A stretch of DNA of 64,000 nt from Elusimicrobiota bacterium (lineage in GTDB: Bacteria > Elusimicrobiota > Elusimicrobia > Elusimicrobiales > UBA9959): contig JAPLKI010000016.1 of NCBI GenBank assembly GCA_026388155.1, positions 62,001 to 126,000 on the forward strand. The letters are read 5' to 3'. Below, piece after piece: positions 1-8,646 of the stretch (the first letter of the stretch is position 1; every line of letters begins with the position of its first letter). A program made the translations under genes and the position numbers. Under the pieces are notes generated by a model. The model was not told where the DNA came from and searched no databases. It was given only the letters and a program-made list of their open reading frames with translations.

Positions 1-51
1 CCTTGAGGGCGGGAAAAGAAACGCTGCGGTCACGGAGGAGAGAAAAATTAA

Positions 52-927
52 ATGTTAAACATATCAATGAAAAGCATGCTGGAAGCCGGAGTGCATTTCG
101 GTCATCAGACCTACAGATGGAACCCCAAAATGTCCCGTTATATATTCGGCGAGAGGAACGGGATACATATTCTGGATTTGCAGAAAACCGTAAAGGAAAT
201 CAGGAAGACCTACAACTTCGTGAAAGACTGCGCCAAGGAAGGCAAACGCTTTCTTTTCGTGGGCACCAAGAAGCAGGCCAAAGATATCCTTAAGGAAGAG
301 GCCGAGAGGGCAAATGTTCCCTGCGTTTATGAAAAATGGCTCGGCGGCACGCTCACTAATTTCGAGACCATAAAAAAATCCGTTAAAAGGCTGGAAGAAC
401 TGGAAAAGATGGAAAGCGACGGTCTTTTCCGCGTCATGTCAAAAAAAGAAGTTTCCCGCCTGACGAAAGAAAAAAACCGGATGTTGAAACTGCTTACGGG
501 CATACGCCACATGAAAAATCTGCCTGAAGTCATGTTTATCGTAGACCCCATTGAAGAAAACAACGCCCTCAGAGAGGCCAAGAAACTCGGCATAACGCTG
601 GTTGGCGTCTGCGATACCAATTGCGACCCCGACATGCTTGACTGGCCCATTCCAGGAAACGACGATGCCGCGCGCTCTATACGGCTTTTCTGCGCCACTA
701 TGGCCGACGCCGTGATAGATGGACGCGCCGAAGCGGAAGCGGCAAAGGCCCCTGCCGTTCAGCCGGCGGAACTCCCCGATGCGCAGCAGGCCGAACTCCA
801 GGTATCGGACTTTCCCGCCGCCGAGCAGCCTGTGACGGAAGAACAGCCGGCCCAGGAAGCGCAGCCGGCAGCGGTTGAAGAGGCCCCCTTGGAAATGCCG
901 ACTGAATCTGTGAAAACTGAGGAATAA
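52..927 (+). CDS. rpsB: 30S ribosomal protein S2
   Basis: Structural protein of the small ribosomal subunit, needed for S1 docking. The N-terminus has the S2 signature around residues 9-17 (EAGVHFGHQ) and the conserved core runs to about residue 230, with the typical FIVDP and ARSIRLF segments. Residues about 230-291 are an extra low-complexity tail rich in Ala, Glu, Pro and Gln, longer than in most S2 proteins. Start chosen at the ATG preceded by GGAGGAG at 33-39. It is followed by a strong terminator and then tsf, the usual rpsB-tsf-pyrH-frr order. Identification is secure; the role of the acidic tail is unknown. Confidence 0.97.
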   Translation: MLNISMKSMLEAGVHFGHQTYRWNPKMSRYIFGERNGIHILDLQKTVKEIRKTYNFVKDCAKEGKRFLFVGTKKQAKDILKEEAERANVPCVYEKWLGGTLTNFETIKKSVKRLEELEKMESDGLFRVMSKKEVSRLTKEKNRMLKLLTGIRHMKNLPEVMFIVDPIEENNALREAKKLGITLVGVCDTNCDPDMLDWPIPGNDDAARSIRLFCATMADAVIDGRAEAEAAKAPAVQPAELPDAQQAELQVSDFPAAEQPVTEEQPAQEAQPAAVEEAPLEMPTESVKTEE

Positions 928-950
928 CCGGCCTGTTGAAATACACAGCC

Positions 951-982
951 AAAACGCCCCCCCAAATTTGGGGGGGCGTTTT
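951..982 (+). terminator. Hairpin terminator between rpsB and tsf
   Basis: A perfect palindrome: AAAACG plus seven C, then AAATTT, then seven G plus CGTTTT. The A/T flanks make it able to act in both directions. It would separate or attenuate rpsB from tsf transcription. Confidence 0.8.
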
Positions 983-1026
983 AAAAAACAAAAGTAAATT
1001 TTCATCATACCTTGAAGGAGAATATC

Positions 1027-1935
1027 ATGACCCCCACAATAACCAGCGAACAGGTAATGAGTTTAAGAAGTCAGACCGGAGCCGGCATAATGGATTGCAA
1101 GAGCGCTCTGAAAGAATCCGCCGGCGACCTGTCCAAAGCCGTTGAGCTTTTAAGGAAAAAAGGCCTTGCCGGTCTTGCCAAGCGAGCCGGCCGCCTGATG
1201 AAGGAAGGCGTGGTGGCGCTTGCAGCCTCTCCCGATGCCAAAACATTCGCCATGATAGAAATAAACTGCGAAACGGATTTTGTGGCAAAAAACCCCGCAG
1301 TCGGCAATTTAGCGCTGGAGCTTGTTTCTTCCATGCTTGGCGACGCCTCCATGGCTGACCCGGCGGGTAACGCCTCCGCCAAAGAAAAACTGCAGGCCGT
1401 TGCCGTCAAAATGGGCGAGAATATGCAGATCCGACGCGGCGTGGTTTATCACTCCGGGCCCAAATCCGCTGTAAATTTTTATCTCCATTCCGACGTCAGA
1501 AAAGCCGCCATGGTGGAAGTGGAATTTGACGGCGAGCTTTCCGCGGCCAAAACCGAACTTTTGAACCTCGCCAAGGAAATCGCCATGCAGAGCGTGGCGA
1601 TGCACCCGAAGTGGCTCAGGAAAGAAGATGTGCCGGCCGATATGATTGAGAAGGAGCGCGAGATATACCGCGCCAAGATGGAGAAAGACGAGGAAGACGC
1701 CAAGGCCTTGGCCGCCGAGACCGGCAAGCCCCACAAGGCCAAGTCTCCGGAAGGCATGGTCAAGATGCTGGAAGGCCGCGTGAACAAGTTTTACCAGGAA
1801 TCCTGCCTGCTTGAGCAGGCCTCAATAAGGGATGCAAAAATCAGCGTGTCGCAGACGGTGAAAAATATGGCGGCAAAGCTCGGTGGCAATATCACCGTCA
1901 AGCGTTTTGACTGCTATATCGTAGGCGTGGAGTAA
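1027..1935 (+). CDS. tsf: Elongation factor Ts
   Basis: Nucleotide exchange factor that recycles EF-Tu-GDP. The N-terminal UBA-like helix bundle has TGAGIMDCKSAL at residues 17-28, and the EF-Tu-contacting TDFVAKN motif lies at 83-89. A dimerisation and coiled-coil part follows (residues 150-250), and the end is typical of the family. Start set at ATG 1027, with GAAGGAG six bases upstream, rather than the in-frame TTG at 1012 that lies inside that ribosome-binding site. Length 302 residues, normal for the family. It lies between rpsB and pyrH. Confidence 0.97.
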   Translation: MTPTITSEQVMSLRSQTGAGIMDCKSALKESAGDLSKAVELLRKKGLAGLAKRAGRLMKEGVVALAASPDAKTFAMIEINCETDFVAKNPAVGNLALELVSSMLGDASMADPAGNASAKEKLQAVAVKMGENMQIRRGVVYHSGPKSAVNFYLHSDVRKAAMVEVEFDGELSAAKTELLNLAKEIAMQSVAMHPKWLRKEDVPADMIEKEREIYRAKMEKDEEDAKALAAETGKPHKAKSPEGMVKMLEGRVNKFYQESCLLEQASIRDAKISVSQTVKNMAAKLGGNITVKRFDCYIVGVE

Positions 1936-1936
1936 G

Positions 1937-1994
1937 GGATAGCGAATAGAGAATAGCGATTAGCGAATAGGGAAGGAGTTCCTTAATTCCGATA
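1937..1994. repeat. Word-array palindrome, word ATAGCGAAT
   Basis: Three to four degenerate copies of ATAGCGAAT directly after the tsf stop, then the core AAGGAGTTCCTTA and a short partial right arm (ATTCCGATATC). The core doubles as the only Shine-Dalgarno-like sequence upstream of pyrH, though its spacing to the ATG is long (about 20 nt). Confidence 0.75.
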
Positions 1995-1998
1995 TCTT

Positions 1999-2700
1999 AT
2001 GTTCAAACGAGTCCTTCTTAAGCTTTCAGGCGAGGCGCTGGCAAGCCCTCTTGGCGGGCGTTCCATAGGCCCTGACGCGCTTGCTTATATTTCCGGCGAA
2101 ATACGCCGGGCTTTGAAAAAAAACCTGCAGCTTGCCGTAGTAATCGGCGGAGGAAATATCTGGCGCGGAGCGCGCGACGGCAAGGGGATGGATCGCGTTA
2201 CCTCGGATAACATGGGTATGCTTGCCACCGTAATCAACGCCATGGCTTTGCAGTCGGCCCTTGAGCATGAGGGAGTTTCAACGCGGGTCCAGACCGCCAT
2301 AGAGATCTCAAGCCTGGCCGAGCCGTTCATCAGAAGGCGCGCCATACGCCACCTTGAAAAAGGGCGCGTGGTTATTTTCGCGGGCGGCACCGGCAATCCG
2401 TATTTTACTACCGATACCGCGGCGGCGCTCAGGGCGGCGGAAATAGGGGCCGATGTTATTTTCAAGGCGACGCAGGTGGATGGCGTATATACGGGCGATC
2501 CGAAGACCGACAAAAAAGCGCGGTTGATAAAAGGCATTTCCTATATGGACGCGGTGAAAAAAGGCCTGCGGTTCATGGACACCAGCGCTCTCACGCTTTG
2601 CATGGAAAACCACATCCCCATTCTTGTGTTCAATCTGCACACTCCCGGCAACATAAAAAAAGCCTTTCACGGCGAAAAAGTCGGCACACTCATAAAATGA
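1999..2700 (+). CDS. pyrH: UMP kinase
   Basis: Phosphorylates UMP to UDP with ATP in pyrimidine nucleotide synthesis; a hexameric enzyme of the amino acid kinase fold. Visible motifs are KLSGEAL at residues 8-14, GGGNIWRG near 50-57 and the [13 protein letters not shown] loop around 130. Length 233 residues is typical of bacterial PyrH. The upstream spacer is a word-array palindrome rather than a normal leader. The stop codon overlaps the ATG of gmhA (ATGA), so the two are translationally coupled. Confidence 0.97.
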   Translation: MFKRVLLKLSGEALASPLGGRSIGPDALAYISGEIRRALKKNLQLAVVIGGGNIWRGARDGKGMDRVTSDNMGMLATVINAMALQSALEHEGVSTRVQTAIEISSLAEPFIRRRAIRHLEKGRVVIFAGGTGNPYFTTDTAAALRAAEIGADVIFKATQVDGVYTGDPKTDKKARLIKGISYMDAVKKGLRFMDTSALTLCMENHIPILVFNLHTPGNIKKAFHGEKVGTLIK

Positions 2701-3263
2701 ATTCTCAAATATCCTCCGCCATTAAAAGCCACCTTGCGGCGGCAGAAAAAATGGAAGCTTTGGCGCCGGAAATAGAACGCGTAGCTTCCGCTCTTGCAGG
2801 CGTTATAACGTCCGGAGGCAAGATACTGGTCTGCGGCAACGGCGGCTCCGCCGCCGACAGTCAGCACATAGCCGGCGAACTTGTAGGCCGCTTCAAAAAA
2901 GAGCGCCGCGCCATAGCGGCCGTGGCGCTGAGCACCGACACTTCCATACTTACCTGCCTTTCCAACGATTATGGTTTTGAGCGGGTTTTTGAGCGCCAGG
3001 TGGAAGCGCTTGGCCGCCGCGGCGATGCCCTTATAGCTATTTCCACCTCAGGCGGAAGCGCCAATGTTCTTAATGCCGCCAAAAAAGCCCGCGAGCTCGG
3101 CATGCTTACTGTGGGCTTTTTGGGCCGGGGCGGCGGTTCCATAAAGGCCGCCTGTGACCTGGCGCTGGTAATTGACGAAACCGATACCCCCCGCATCCAG
3201 GAAATGCACCTGCTTTGCGCCCACATAATCTGCGAACTGATAGAAGATTCCGTCGCTTCCTGA
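2697..3263 (+). CDS. gmhA: Sedoheptulose 7-phosphate isomerase (SIS domain)
   Basis: Predicted to convert D-sedoheptulose 7-phosphate to D-glycero-manno-heptose 7-phosphate, the first step toward heptose for the lipopolysaccharide core. It is a single SIS domain with the phosphosugar-binding loop [12 protein letters not shown] at about residues 46-57 and a second Ser-rich loop STSGGSANV near 118. Length 188 residues matches GmhA and DiaA. Start taken at the ATG overlapping the pyrH stop; a longer in-frame extension would lie inside pyrH. DiaA-like replication proteins share this fold, so the exact role is slightly uncertain. A terminator follows. Confidence 0.9.
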   Translation: MNSQISSAIKSHLAAAEKMEALAPEIERVASALAGVITSGGKILVCGNGGSAADSQHIAGELVGRFKKERRAIAAVALSTDTSILTCLSNDYGFERVFERQVEALGRRGDALIAISTSGGSANVLNAAKKARELGMLTVGFLGRGGGSIKAACDLALVIDETDTPRIQEMHLLCAHIICELIEDSVAS

Positions 3264-3313
3264 AACAGGCATTCCCGCTTTTCACAGGCGGACAGGCGGT
3301 TATTCCCACAAAT

Positions 3314-3347
3314 AAAAAGGCCCGGGCTAAAACCCCGGGCCTTTTTT
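3314..3347 (+). terminator. Intrinsic terminator after gmhA
   Basis: Stem AAGGCCCGGG / CCCGGGCCTT with a short loop, flanked by A5 and T6, so it could end both gmhA and the converging gene at 3361. Confidence 0.88.
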
Positions 3348-3360
3348 GCCGGCTGTCAGA

Positions 3361-3858
3361 TTACGGCAGCGGGAGCCATTTAAGCGGGGTGTCCGAGCTG
3401 CCTTCGCCGCGGGCCACCAGCACGCCGGCGGCGTTGAAGATATAGACGCGCAGCGAGTCGCTGTAAATGTAGCTCTGCACCACGAAGGCGGTCCTGCCGT
3501 TGACGGCCATCTTGAAGGCCTCGGAGGAGTTGCCCGGGCCCTGCGGCAGCGTCTGCAATTCCTGTTCCAGCTGCCGGCGCGCGCCGGGAGGGAGCTCCTT
3601 GAGGTCGGCGAAAACCGTCAGGCCGCCATCGTCCAGGGCTTTCTCATAGGCCGCTTTGGCGGCGTCGGTCCAGCTCTGCGCCTGCTGCGCGGTCTTGTCC
3701 TTCACCTTGGCGGGCGTCGTCGGGGAAGGGATCTTTATGTCGTTCTTGTTGGTTTGGGCGGTGAGCGCCGCAAAAGAGTTCCCCTGCTTCGCCAAATCCC
3801 CGGCTATAACTGGGGAAAAACCGGCGGCGAGCAGAACTGCGGTCATTAATATCTTCAT
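3361..3858 (-). CDS. Small secreted protein of unknown function
   Basis: A 165-residue protein with a clear Sec signal peptide (MKILMTAVLLAAGFSPVIA, cleavage near residue 19). The mature part is Gln- and Ala-rich, with one predicted helical stretch (about residues 60-110) and a C-terminal part resembling a beta hairpin. An AGGAG ribosome-binding site precedes the ATG. I recognise no domain. It converges on gmhA and has its own transcription unit. Probably periplasmic. Confidence 0.75.
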   Translation of the reverse strand: MKILMTAVLLAAGFSPVIAGDLAKQGNSFAALTAQTNKNDIKIPSPTTPAKVKDKTAQQAQSWTDAAKAAYEKALDDGGLTVFADLKELPPGARRQLEQELQTLPQGPGNSSEAFKMAVNGRTAFVVQSYIYSDSLRVYIFNAAGVLVARGEGSSDTPLKWLPLP

Positions 3859-4019
3859 TTATTTCTCCTTAAAATAGGCCCTGCTGGGCCGAAAGCCTGA
3901 CAGGGATTATTTTATAAATTAGCCGCAGTTCGCCGCATAAGGCTTTGTGCCCAAGGCTGCGCAGTATTTAGGCCCAGCCCCGGCTGGGCCCTAAGAGCGT
4001 ATAAAAAGGCTGAGCGGCA

Positions 4020-4769
4020 TCAGGGAATTTTGCGGTAATCATCGGGCGGAGCGAACCACACCTGCGGCGCGCCGGCCTGGAACTGCTCTAAGGTCAGTAT
4101 GTTCTTCCATTCACTTCCGTTCTTCTCGACGGTGCTTACTATGCTCAAAGCCGGGGAGCCATCCGGATTCAGGCAAACCGACATCCGGGTCTTGACCGAG
4201 TCCCAGGCGGCCATATCCTCGGTCCCGAAAGCCGGTTTCACCTTGTAATAGGTGCAGCTCTCGTCCTTCTGCCCGGCAGACTTCTCCAAAGTGTGCTTGC
4301 CGATCGGGAAGCCTATATTCATCCAGGTATCCGCCAAAGGGGTTAAGGCGGTCTCGGAATAACTCTTATCCAGCACGTTGAGGTCCTGAAAAAGCTTCCT
4401 GTCCAAGTCGACAATTTGTGTCGAAAAGACCCTGTCATTGTGGCCCAGGAAGTCCATGCGGATTTTAGCGCCCCGCTTGAAGACCTTGACTTTGGAAAGG
4501 TCCGCATTGCCCGGATGCTCCTGCGAAGTCACGGAACGAAATCCCTGGGCCTCGAAGTCCGCGGGGAAAAAGACCGTTTGCCCTTTGTGTCCCGCGGCCT
4601 TTTTATCGCCCGGTGCTTTTACCGGTCGTTTGTTAAGCTTAATTCGCTTCGCGGGCGCGTTCTCCGTTTTCGTGTCAGCGGGGGCTGCCGAATTCTGCGC
4701 GGCAATCGTTAAAGCCGCTGCCGCGAATATAGCCAGTGAAAATATAAGGGTGATTTTGAGCGGTTTCAT
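4020..4769 (-). CDS. Secreted protein of unknown function
   Basis: A 249-residue protein with a signal peptide (MKPLKITLIFSLAIFAAAAL), a Lys/Ala/Pro-rich linker (residues 25-65), and a beta-rich domain with evenly spaced Trp, Asp and Lys residues. This pattern resembles LolA-like or outer-membrane lipoprotein-sorting folds that bind hydrophobic ligands, but no motif proves it. Start set at ATG 4769, which has AGGAG eight bases upstream; the in-frame extension to 4829 lacks one. It ends close to the 3858-4019 spacer, which holds GGCCCAGCC-type hairpins. Confidence 0.7.
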   Translation of the reverse strand: MKPLKITLIFSLAIFAAAALTIAAQNSAAPADTKTENAPAKRIKLNKRPVKAPGDKKAAGHKGQTVFFPADFEAQGFRSVTSQEHPGNADLSKVKVFKRGAKIRMDFLGHNDRVFSTQIVDLDRKLFQDLNVLDKSYSETALTPLADTWMNIGFPIGKHTLEKSAGQKDESCTYYKVKPAFGTEDMAAWDSVKTRMSVCLNPDGSPALSIVSTVEKNGSEWKNILTLEQFQAGAPQVWFAPPDDYRKIP

Positions 4770-5033
4770 GAATAATTCTCCTGTTTGCGGGAAACCTGAA
4801 GCATGTGCCCGTAAGAGTGTCAGCGGCAAAACTGAAAAACGCCGTAGCTCACGCCCATCCGCTATTATAGCGATAGGGGAAGTGTTTTAGCAAATTCCGG
4901 TGAAAGGAAAGGGCGCTCTTCTGTAAAACATGCGATAGCCGCCCTTATATTTACTACAGATCACCACATCGGCAGCTTTTAGGCGGTCCGTGTCCTTTTC
5001 CCCTTGTGTTTCCCCTGCCGGCCTTTAAAGTTA

Positions 5034-5050
5034 TATAATCAGTATATAAT
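5034..5050 (+). promoter_or_regulatory. Possible -10 elements upstream of frr
   Basis: Two TATAAT hexamers (5034-5039 and 5045-5050) lie 41-57 bases before the frr start in an otherwise GC-rich spacer. No good -35 box at 17 bases is visible, so this is tentative. The rest of the 4770-5090 spacer shows nothing else that I can support. Confidence 0.3.
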
Positions 5051-5090
5051 TCATAGCTTTGTTTTAACGCATTGGCAAGGAGATGCTTTT

Positions 5091-5660
5091 ATGCCAGGAC
5101 CACAGATAAGCGATATACTTGAACAGCTTGAACTGGACATGATGGAAAAAGTGGAAAAATTCAAGAGGGAGCTTACTTCATTGCGTACCGGCCGCGCCAA
5201 CCCGCAGCTGCTGGATAACGTGTATGTTGAGTATTACGGCGTCCGCGTTCCGTTAAAGCAGATAGCCGCCATCTCCATTCCCGAACCCAGAACCCTTGAG
5301 GTCCGGCCCTGGGACAAAACCGCCATAGAGGCGGTGGAACTGGAACTCAGGAAAGCCGACCTTGGCACTTCCCCCTCAAGGAACGGCGATGTTATACGCA
5401 TAAACCTGCCCGCTATGACCGAGGACCAGCGTAAAAAAATGGTGAAAGTCGTGCACAGCATGGGTGAGGATTCCAGAGTAGCCATAAGAAATGTCAGGCG
5501 CGATATTCTTGAAAAAATAAAGAAGTCACAGAAAGCCGGCGAAATTACCGAGGATGATCTGGAACGCCACGAAACCGGCGTGCAAAAAACAACGGACACC
5601 TATATAAAAAGCGTGGATGATATGGTGGCCGGGAAAGAAAAAGAACTGCTGACGGTGTGA
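5091..5660 (+). CDS. frr: Ribosome recycling factor
   Basis: Splits post-termination ribosomes together with EF-G. The protein has the two-domain RRF pattern: a long helical domain with LTSLRTGRANPQLLD near residues 24-38, and the C-terminal part with VAIRNVRRDILEKIKK around 127-142. Length 189 residues is normal. Start at ATG 5091 with AAGGAG at 5077-5082; an upstream in-frame ATG at 5004 lies in the promoter-like region. It belongs with rpsB, tsf and pyrH but has been separated from them by gmhA and two - strand genes. Confidence 0.97.
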   Translation: MPGPQISDILEQLELDMMEKVEKFKRELTSLRTGRANPQLLDNVYVEYYGVRVPLKQIAAISIPEPRTLEVRPWDKTAIEAVELELRKADLGTSPSRNGDVIRINLPAMTEDQRKKMVKVVHSMGEDSRVAIRNVRRDILEKIKKSQKAGEITEDDLERHETGVQKTTDTYIKSVDDMVAGKEKELLTV

Positions 5661-5665
5661 AAAAC

Positions 5666-5745
5666 GCCATAAGCCGTAAGCCTTAGGCCATATGCTTTTC
5701 AGGAGTTCCCTTATAGCTTATGGCCTATAGCGTCAAGCTTATGGC
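5666..5745. repeat. Word-array palindrome, word GCCATAAGC
   Basis: Left arm (5666-5695) repeats GCCATAAGC, GTAAGCC and TAGGCCATA. The loop holds CAGGAGTTCCC. The right arm (5711-5745) repeats the reverse complement, GCTTATGGC. It fills nearly all of the frr-uppS spacer. Confidence 0.8.
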
Positions 5746-5766
5746 AGTGATGACCTTAATCTGTTA

Positions 5767-6474
5767 ATGGAAAAAAATATTACATCCCCTGACCGCCCGC
5801 ACCTCCCCAAACATGTGGCCATTATTATGGATGGCAACCGCCGCTGGGCCCGAAGCCGGGGCCTTCCCTCGGTGGCGGGCCACAAAAAAGGCGTGGAAGC
5901 CGTGCATACCGTGGTAAAAGCCGCCAGCGACGCCGGCATTAAAGCGCTTACTCTTTACGCTTTCTCCACTGAAAACTGGAGCCGCTCAAAGCTGGAAGTG
6001 AGGGCTTTAATGTTTTTGCTTGAGCAGGCCATCACCAACTATGCCGAAGAGCTTAACCGCGAAAGGGTGCGGCTGGTGATAAGCGGAAGGCTTGACGCCC
6101 TGCCGGCGAGCGCAAGGAAAAAAATCGATTCTACGACCAAAGAACTTTCGCATAATACCGGCATGACGCTTAATGTCGCTATCAATTACGGCGGCCGCCA
6201 GGAGATACTTGACGCCGTCAACGCCGCACTCGCTTCCGGCCTTAAAAAAGTGGACGAAAAAACATTTTCTTCGCTGCTCTATACTCCCGCCCTGCCGGAC
6301 CCGGATCTGCTGATAAGAACTTCGGGCGAGCGGCGCATTTCAAATTTCCTGCTGTGGCAGACGGCATACGCTGAGTTTTATGTTACCGATACCCTTTGGC
6401 CCGATTTCGGTGCGAAGGAATTTGCCCAGGCCCTGTCGGATTACCAGAACCGTGAAAGAAGGAGAGGAGCCTAG
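5767..6474 (+). CDS. uppS: Undecaprenyl diphosphate synthase
   Basis: Cis-prenyltransferase that makes the C55 lipid carrier for peptidoglycan and O-antigen from FPP and isopentenyl diphosphate. Visible motifs are MDGNRRWAR at residues 21-29 (catalytic Asp22), FSTENWSR near 66-73, and RTSGERRISNFLLWQ near 182-196 with a following DTLWPDF. Length 235 residues. The ATG lies just after a word-array palindrome and has no strong Shine-Dalgarno sequence. It starts the uppS-cdsA-dxr-rseP-ispG-proS run. Confidence 0.96.
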   Translation: MEKNITSPDRPHLPKHVAIIMDGNRRWARSRGLPSVAGHKKGVEAVHTVVKAASDAGIKALTLYAFSTENWSRSKLEVRALMFLLEQAITNYAEELNRERVRLVISGRLDALPASARKKIDSTTKELSHNTGMTLNVAINYGGRQEILDAVNAALASGLKKVDEKTFSSLLYTPALPDPDLLIRTSGERRISNFLLWQTAYAEFYVTDTLWPDFGAKEFAQALSDYQNRERRRGA

Positions 6475-6525
6475 CAGGTCACAAGAGCACAAGGTCGTTT
6501 GTCGACCATAGGTCCCGATATGGCG

Positions 6526-6609
6526 CAGTCGCGGACAGCGCCATAGGCCCGCGACAGGCCAGAGTCACAGTCGCGGACAGCGCCATAGGCCCGCGACAGG
6601 CCAGAGTCA
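6526..6609. repeat. Two tandem 42-bp repeats between uppS and cdsA
   Basis: Two apparently identical 42-bp units (6526-6567 and 6568-6609). Each contains a hairpin with GTCGCGG / CCGCGAC arms and CATAGGCCC in the loop. A degenerate copy lies just upstream (6490-6525), preceded by GGTCACAAGAGCACAAGG, which resembles another word array. Confidence 0.85.
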
Positions 6610-6630
6610 CTGCAAGCAAGAGGATAGATT

Positions 6631-7440
6631 ATGCCTTTACCCAGATTTTTAACCGCGGTAGCGGGTATCCCGCTGGTGGTTTTGCTGATCCACGCGGGTG
6701 GTCTGCCCTATGCCGGTTTTATTTTTGTCGTAATCCTGCTTTCATTATACGAGTATCACACCCTGCTTAAGCTGGGCGGCAAGCCGGTGCAGAGGGCCAC
6801 GCTTTTTATAATGGGGCTGCTGCTGCCGGCGGCGCTTTATTTTGACCATAACTACGCGGCCCAGGCGGGAGGCGATAATTTTGCCGGGTTTTTTATCTCG
6901 CTTACCGTAATTTTCGCCATGCTCTACGAGCTTTTTTCCACCCAAAAGTATCTTGAGCGTATAGGGTTTACTTTGCTGGGTATTTTTATGCTGAGCTGGT
7001 GCCTTTTTCATCTTATAGCTCTGCGGGACCTCAGGCCCGACGGGGAATGGCTTACTTTTATGCTGATAGTGACGGTCTGGATAATGGATACAGCGGCCTA
7101 TTTCATCGGTAAGCGTTTCGGCAGACGCCAACTGTCCACTATAAGCCCCAAAAAAACCTGGGAGGGCGCGGTGGCCGGTTTTATTTTCGCTATCGGCACG
7201 GTTTTCGTTTTGCGCATGGCCGCGAAAACAACCGTTTCCCCCGCCTTCGCGCTTGCTGCAGGCATTCTGATAGGCATTTTCGGCCAGATCTCCGATATTG
7301 CGGAGTCCATGCTGAAGCGGGCAGTGGGAGTGAAAGATTCCTCCAACCTTTTGCCGGGGCACGGCGGCGTGCTTGACAGGTTTGATTCATACATTTTCCT
7401 CGCGCCCATAATTTATTACCTGGCCGTGTTTACAAGATGA
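6631..7440 (+). CDS. cdsA: Phosphatidate cytidylyltransferase
   Basis: Makes CDP-diacylglycerol from CTP and phosphatidic acid in the inner membrane, the branch point of phospholipid synthesis. The protein is polytopic (about seven to eight hydrophobic segments). It has the CDP-diglyceride synthase signature near residues 217-252: SDIAES, then LKR, then KDSSNLLPGHGGVLDRFDS. Length 269 residues. AGAGGA precedes the ATG. Its TGA overlaps the ATG of dxr, which indicates coupling. Confidence 0.95.
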   Translation: MPLPRFLTAVAGIPLVVLLIHAGGLPYAGFIFVVILLSLYEYHTLLKLGGKPVQRATLFIMGLLLPAALYFDHNYAAQAGGDNFAGFFISLTVIFAMLYELFSTQKYLERIGFTLLGIFMLSWCLFHLIALRDLRPDGEWLTFMLIVTVWIMDTAAYFIGKRFGRRQLSTISPKKTWEGAVAGFIFAIGTVFVLRMAAKTTVSPAFALAAGILIGIFGQISDIAESMLKRAVGVKDSSNLLPGHGGVLDRFDSYIFLAPIIYYLAVFTR

Positions 7441-8618
7441 AAAAAATAGTGATTTTAGGCTCTACCGGCTCCATAGGCAGAAACGCCCTGAGTGCCGTTA
7501 AAAAACTCGGACCCGGCTACAAAGCGCTGGGGCTTGCCGCCAACTCGAACCTGGAAGAATTGCTGACCCAGATAAGGTATTTTCATCCCCGCTATGTTTC
7601 AGTTTTTGATTACGCGGCCTCAAAGCGCGTTAAAGATCTTCTACCGGGCGGCGTAAAACTGCTCGCGCCTGGTGTTGAAGGTTTAAGCGAAATGGCGTCG
7701 CTTAAAGACGCTGATATTGTTCTTAACGCCGTTACCGGCGCGGTGGGGCTTGCCCCGCTTGTTGCGGCCATAAGGGCCTCAAAACACATAGCGCTTGCAA
7801 ACAAGGAGCCTATGGTTATGGCCGGTCCCGCTCTGATGAAAGAGGCCGTGCGCTGGCAGGCGAAACTTATTCCCGTGGACTCGGAACCCTCCGCTATTTT
7901 TCAGTGCCTTGCCGGTGTGCAGGATGGAAATTATAATGCCGCTGTCTCAAGAATTTTTCTGACCGCTTCGGGCGGGCCTTTTTACGCGCGCAAATCAGGG
8001 CTTTCAACGGTTACCGTGAAAGAGGCGCTGCAACACCCGCGCTGGAGCATGGGCCCTAAGATCACCGTGGACTCCGCCACGCTGATGAACAAGGGGCTTG
8101 AAGCCATAGAGATAGCCAACCTGTTCTCCGTGCCGCTTGAAAAAATACAGGTGCTCATACATCCGCAGTCGGTAATGCACTCGGGCGTGGAATTTTACGA
8201 CGGCTCGGTTCTGGCGCAGATGTCCTGGCCCGACATGCGTCTGCCCATACAGTACGCGCTCACCTGGCCGCAAAGGCGCCGTTCGCTTGTGCGTCCGCTG
8301 GACTTTTTTAAACTCGCAAGGCTTGATTTCGCAAGGCCCGATTTTAAAAAATTCCCCTGCCTTGGGCTTGCGCTGTGGGCGGCTAAAAAGGGCGGAGGCT
8401 ACCCGGCGGTCCTGAACGCCGCCAACGAAACGGCGGTTGAAAAATTTTTAAAAGGCCTGGTCCGTTTCACGGCTATCGCCGAAATAGTGGAAAAAACGCT
8501 TTCTCTGCATCATGAAAACAAACCGGGCGCGATAACGCTTGCCGAGGCTGTTGAAACCGACCAGTGGGCCAGGGACAAGGCTTCGGAAATCGCGGCGCGC
8601 ATTAAGAGGGGCTGCTGA
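7437..8618 (+). CDS. dxr: 1-deoxy-D-xylulose 5-phosphate reductoisomerase
   Basis: Second step of the MEP isoprenoid pathway, NADPH-dependent conversion of DXP to MEP. NADPH loop GSTGSIGRNAL is at residues 8-18. The metal and substrate motifs VDSEPSAIFQCL, TASGGPF, HPRWSMGPKITVDSATLMN and HPQSVMHS are all present. Length 393 residues, normal. It overlaps cdsA by four bases. Together with ispG downstream it marks the MEP route to isopentenyl diphosphate, feeding UppS upstream. Confidence 0.97.
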   Translation: MKKIVILGSTGSIGRNALSAVKKLGPGYKALGLAANSNLEELLTQIRYFHPRYVSVFDYAASKRVKDLLPGGVKLLAPGVEGLSEMASLKDADIVLNAVTGAVGLAPLVAAIRASKHIALANKEPMVMAGPALMKEAVRWQAKLIPVDSEPSAIFQCLAGVQDGNYNAAVSRIFLTASGGPFYARKSGLSTVTVKEALQHPRWSMGPKITVDSATLMNKGLEAIEIANLFSVPLEKIQVLIHPQSVMHSGVEFYDGSVLAQMSWPDMRLPIQYALTWPQRRRSLVRPLDFFKLARLDFARPDFKKFPCLGLALWAAKKGGGYPAVLNAANETAVEKFLKGLVRFTAIAEIVEKTLSLHHENKPGAITLAEAVETDQWARDKASEIAARIKRGC

Positions 8619-8646
8619 CTTTTACGCAGCCCCTGAAAAGGACATA

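Noticed and set aside
3215-3445. Small + strand frame at the gmhA end
   Set aside because: It crosses the gmhA stop and a terminator and then lies opposite a gene with a clear signal peptide.
6526-6609. Possible CRISPR array
   Set aside because: Only two directly adjoining identical units, with no variable spacers and no cas genes nearby. The word arrays elsewhere also lack repeat-spacer order.
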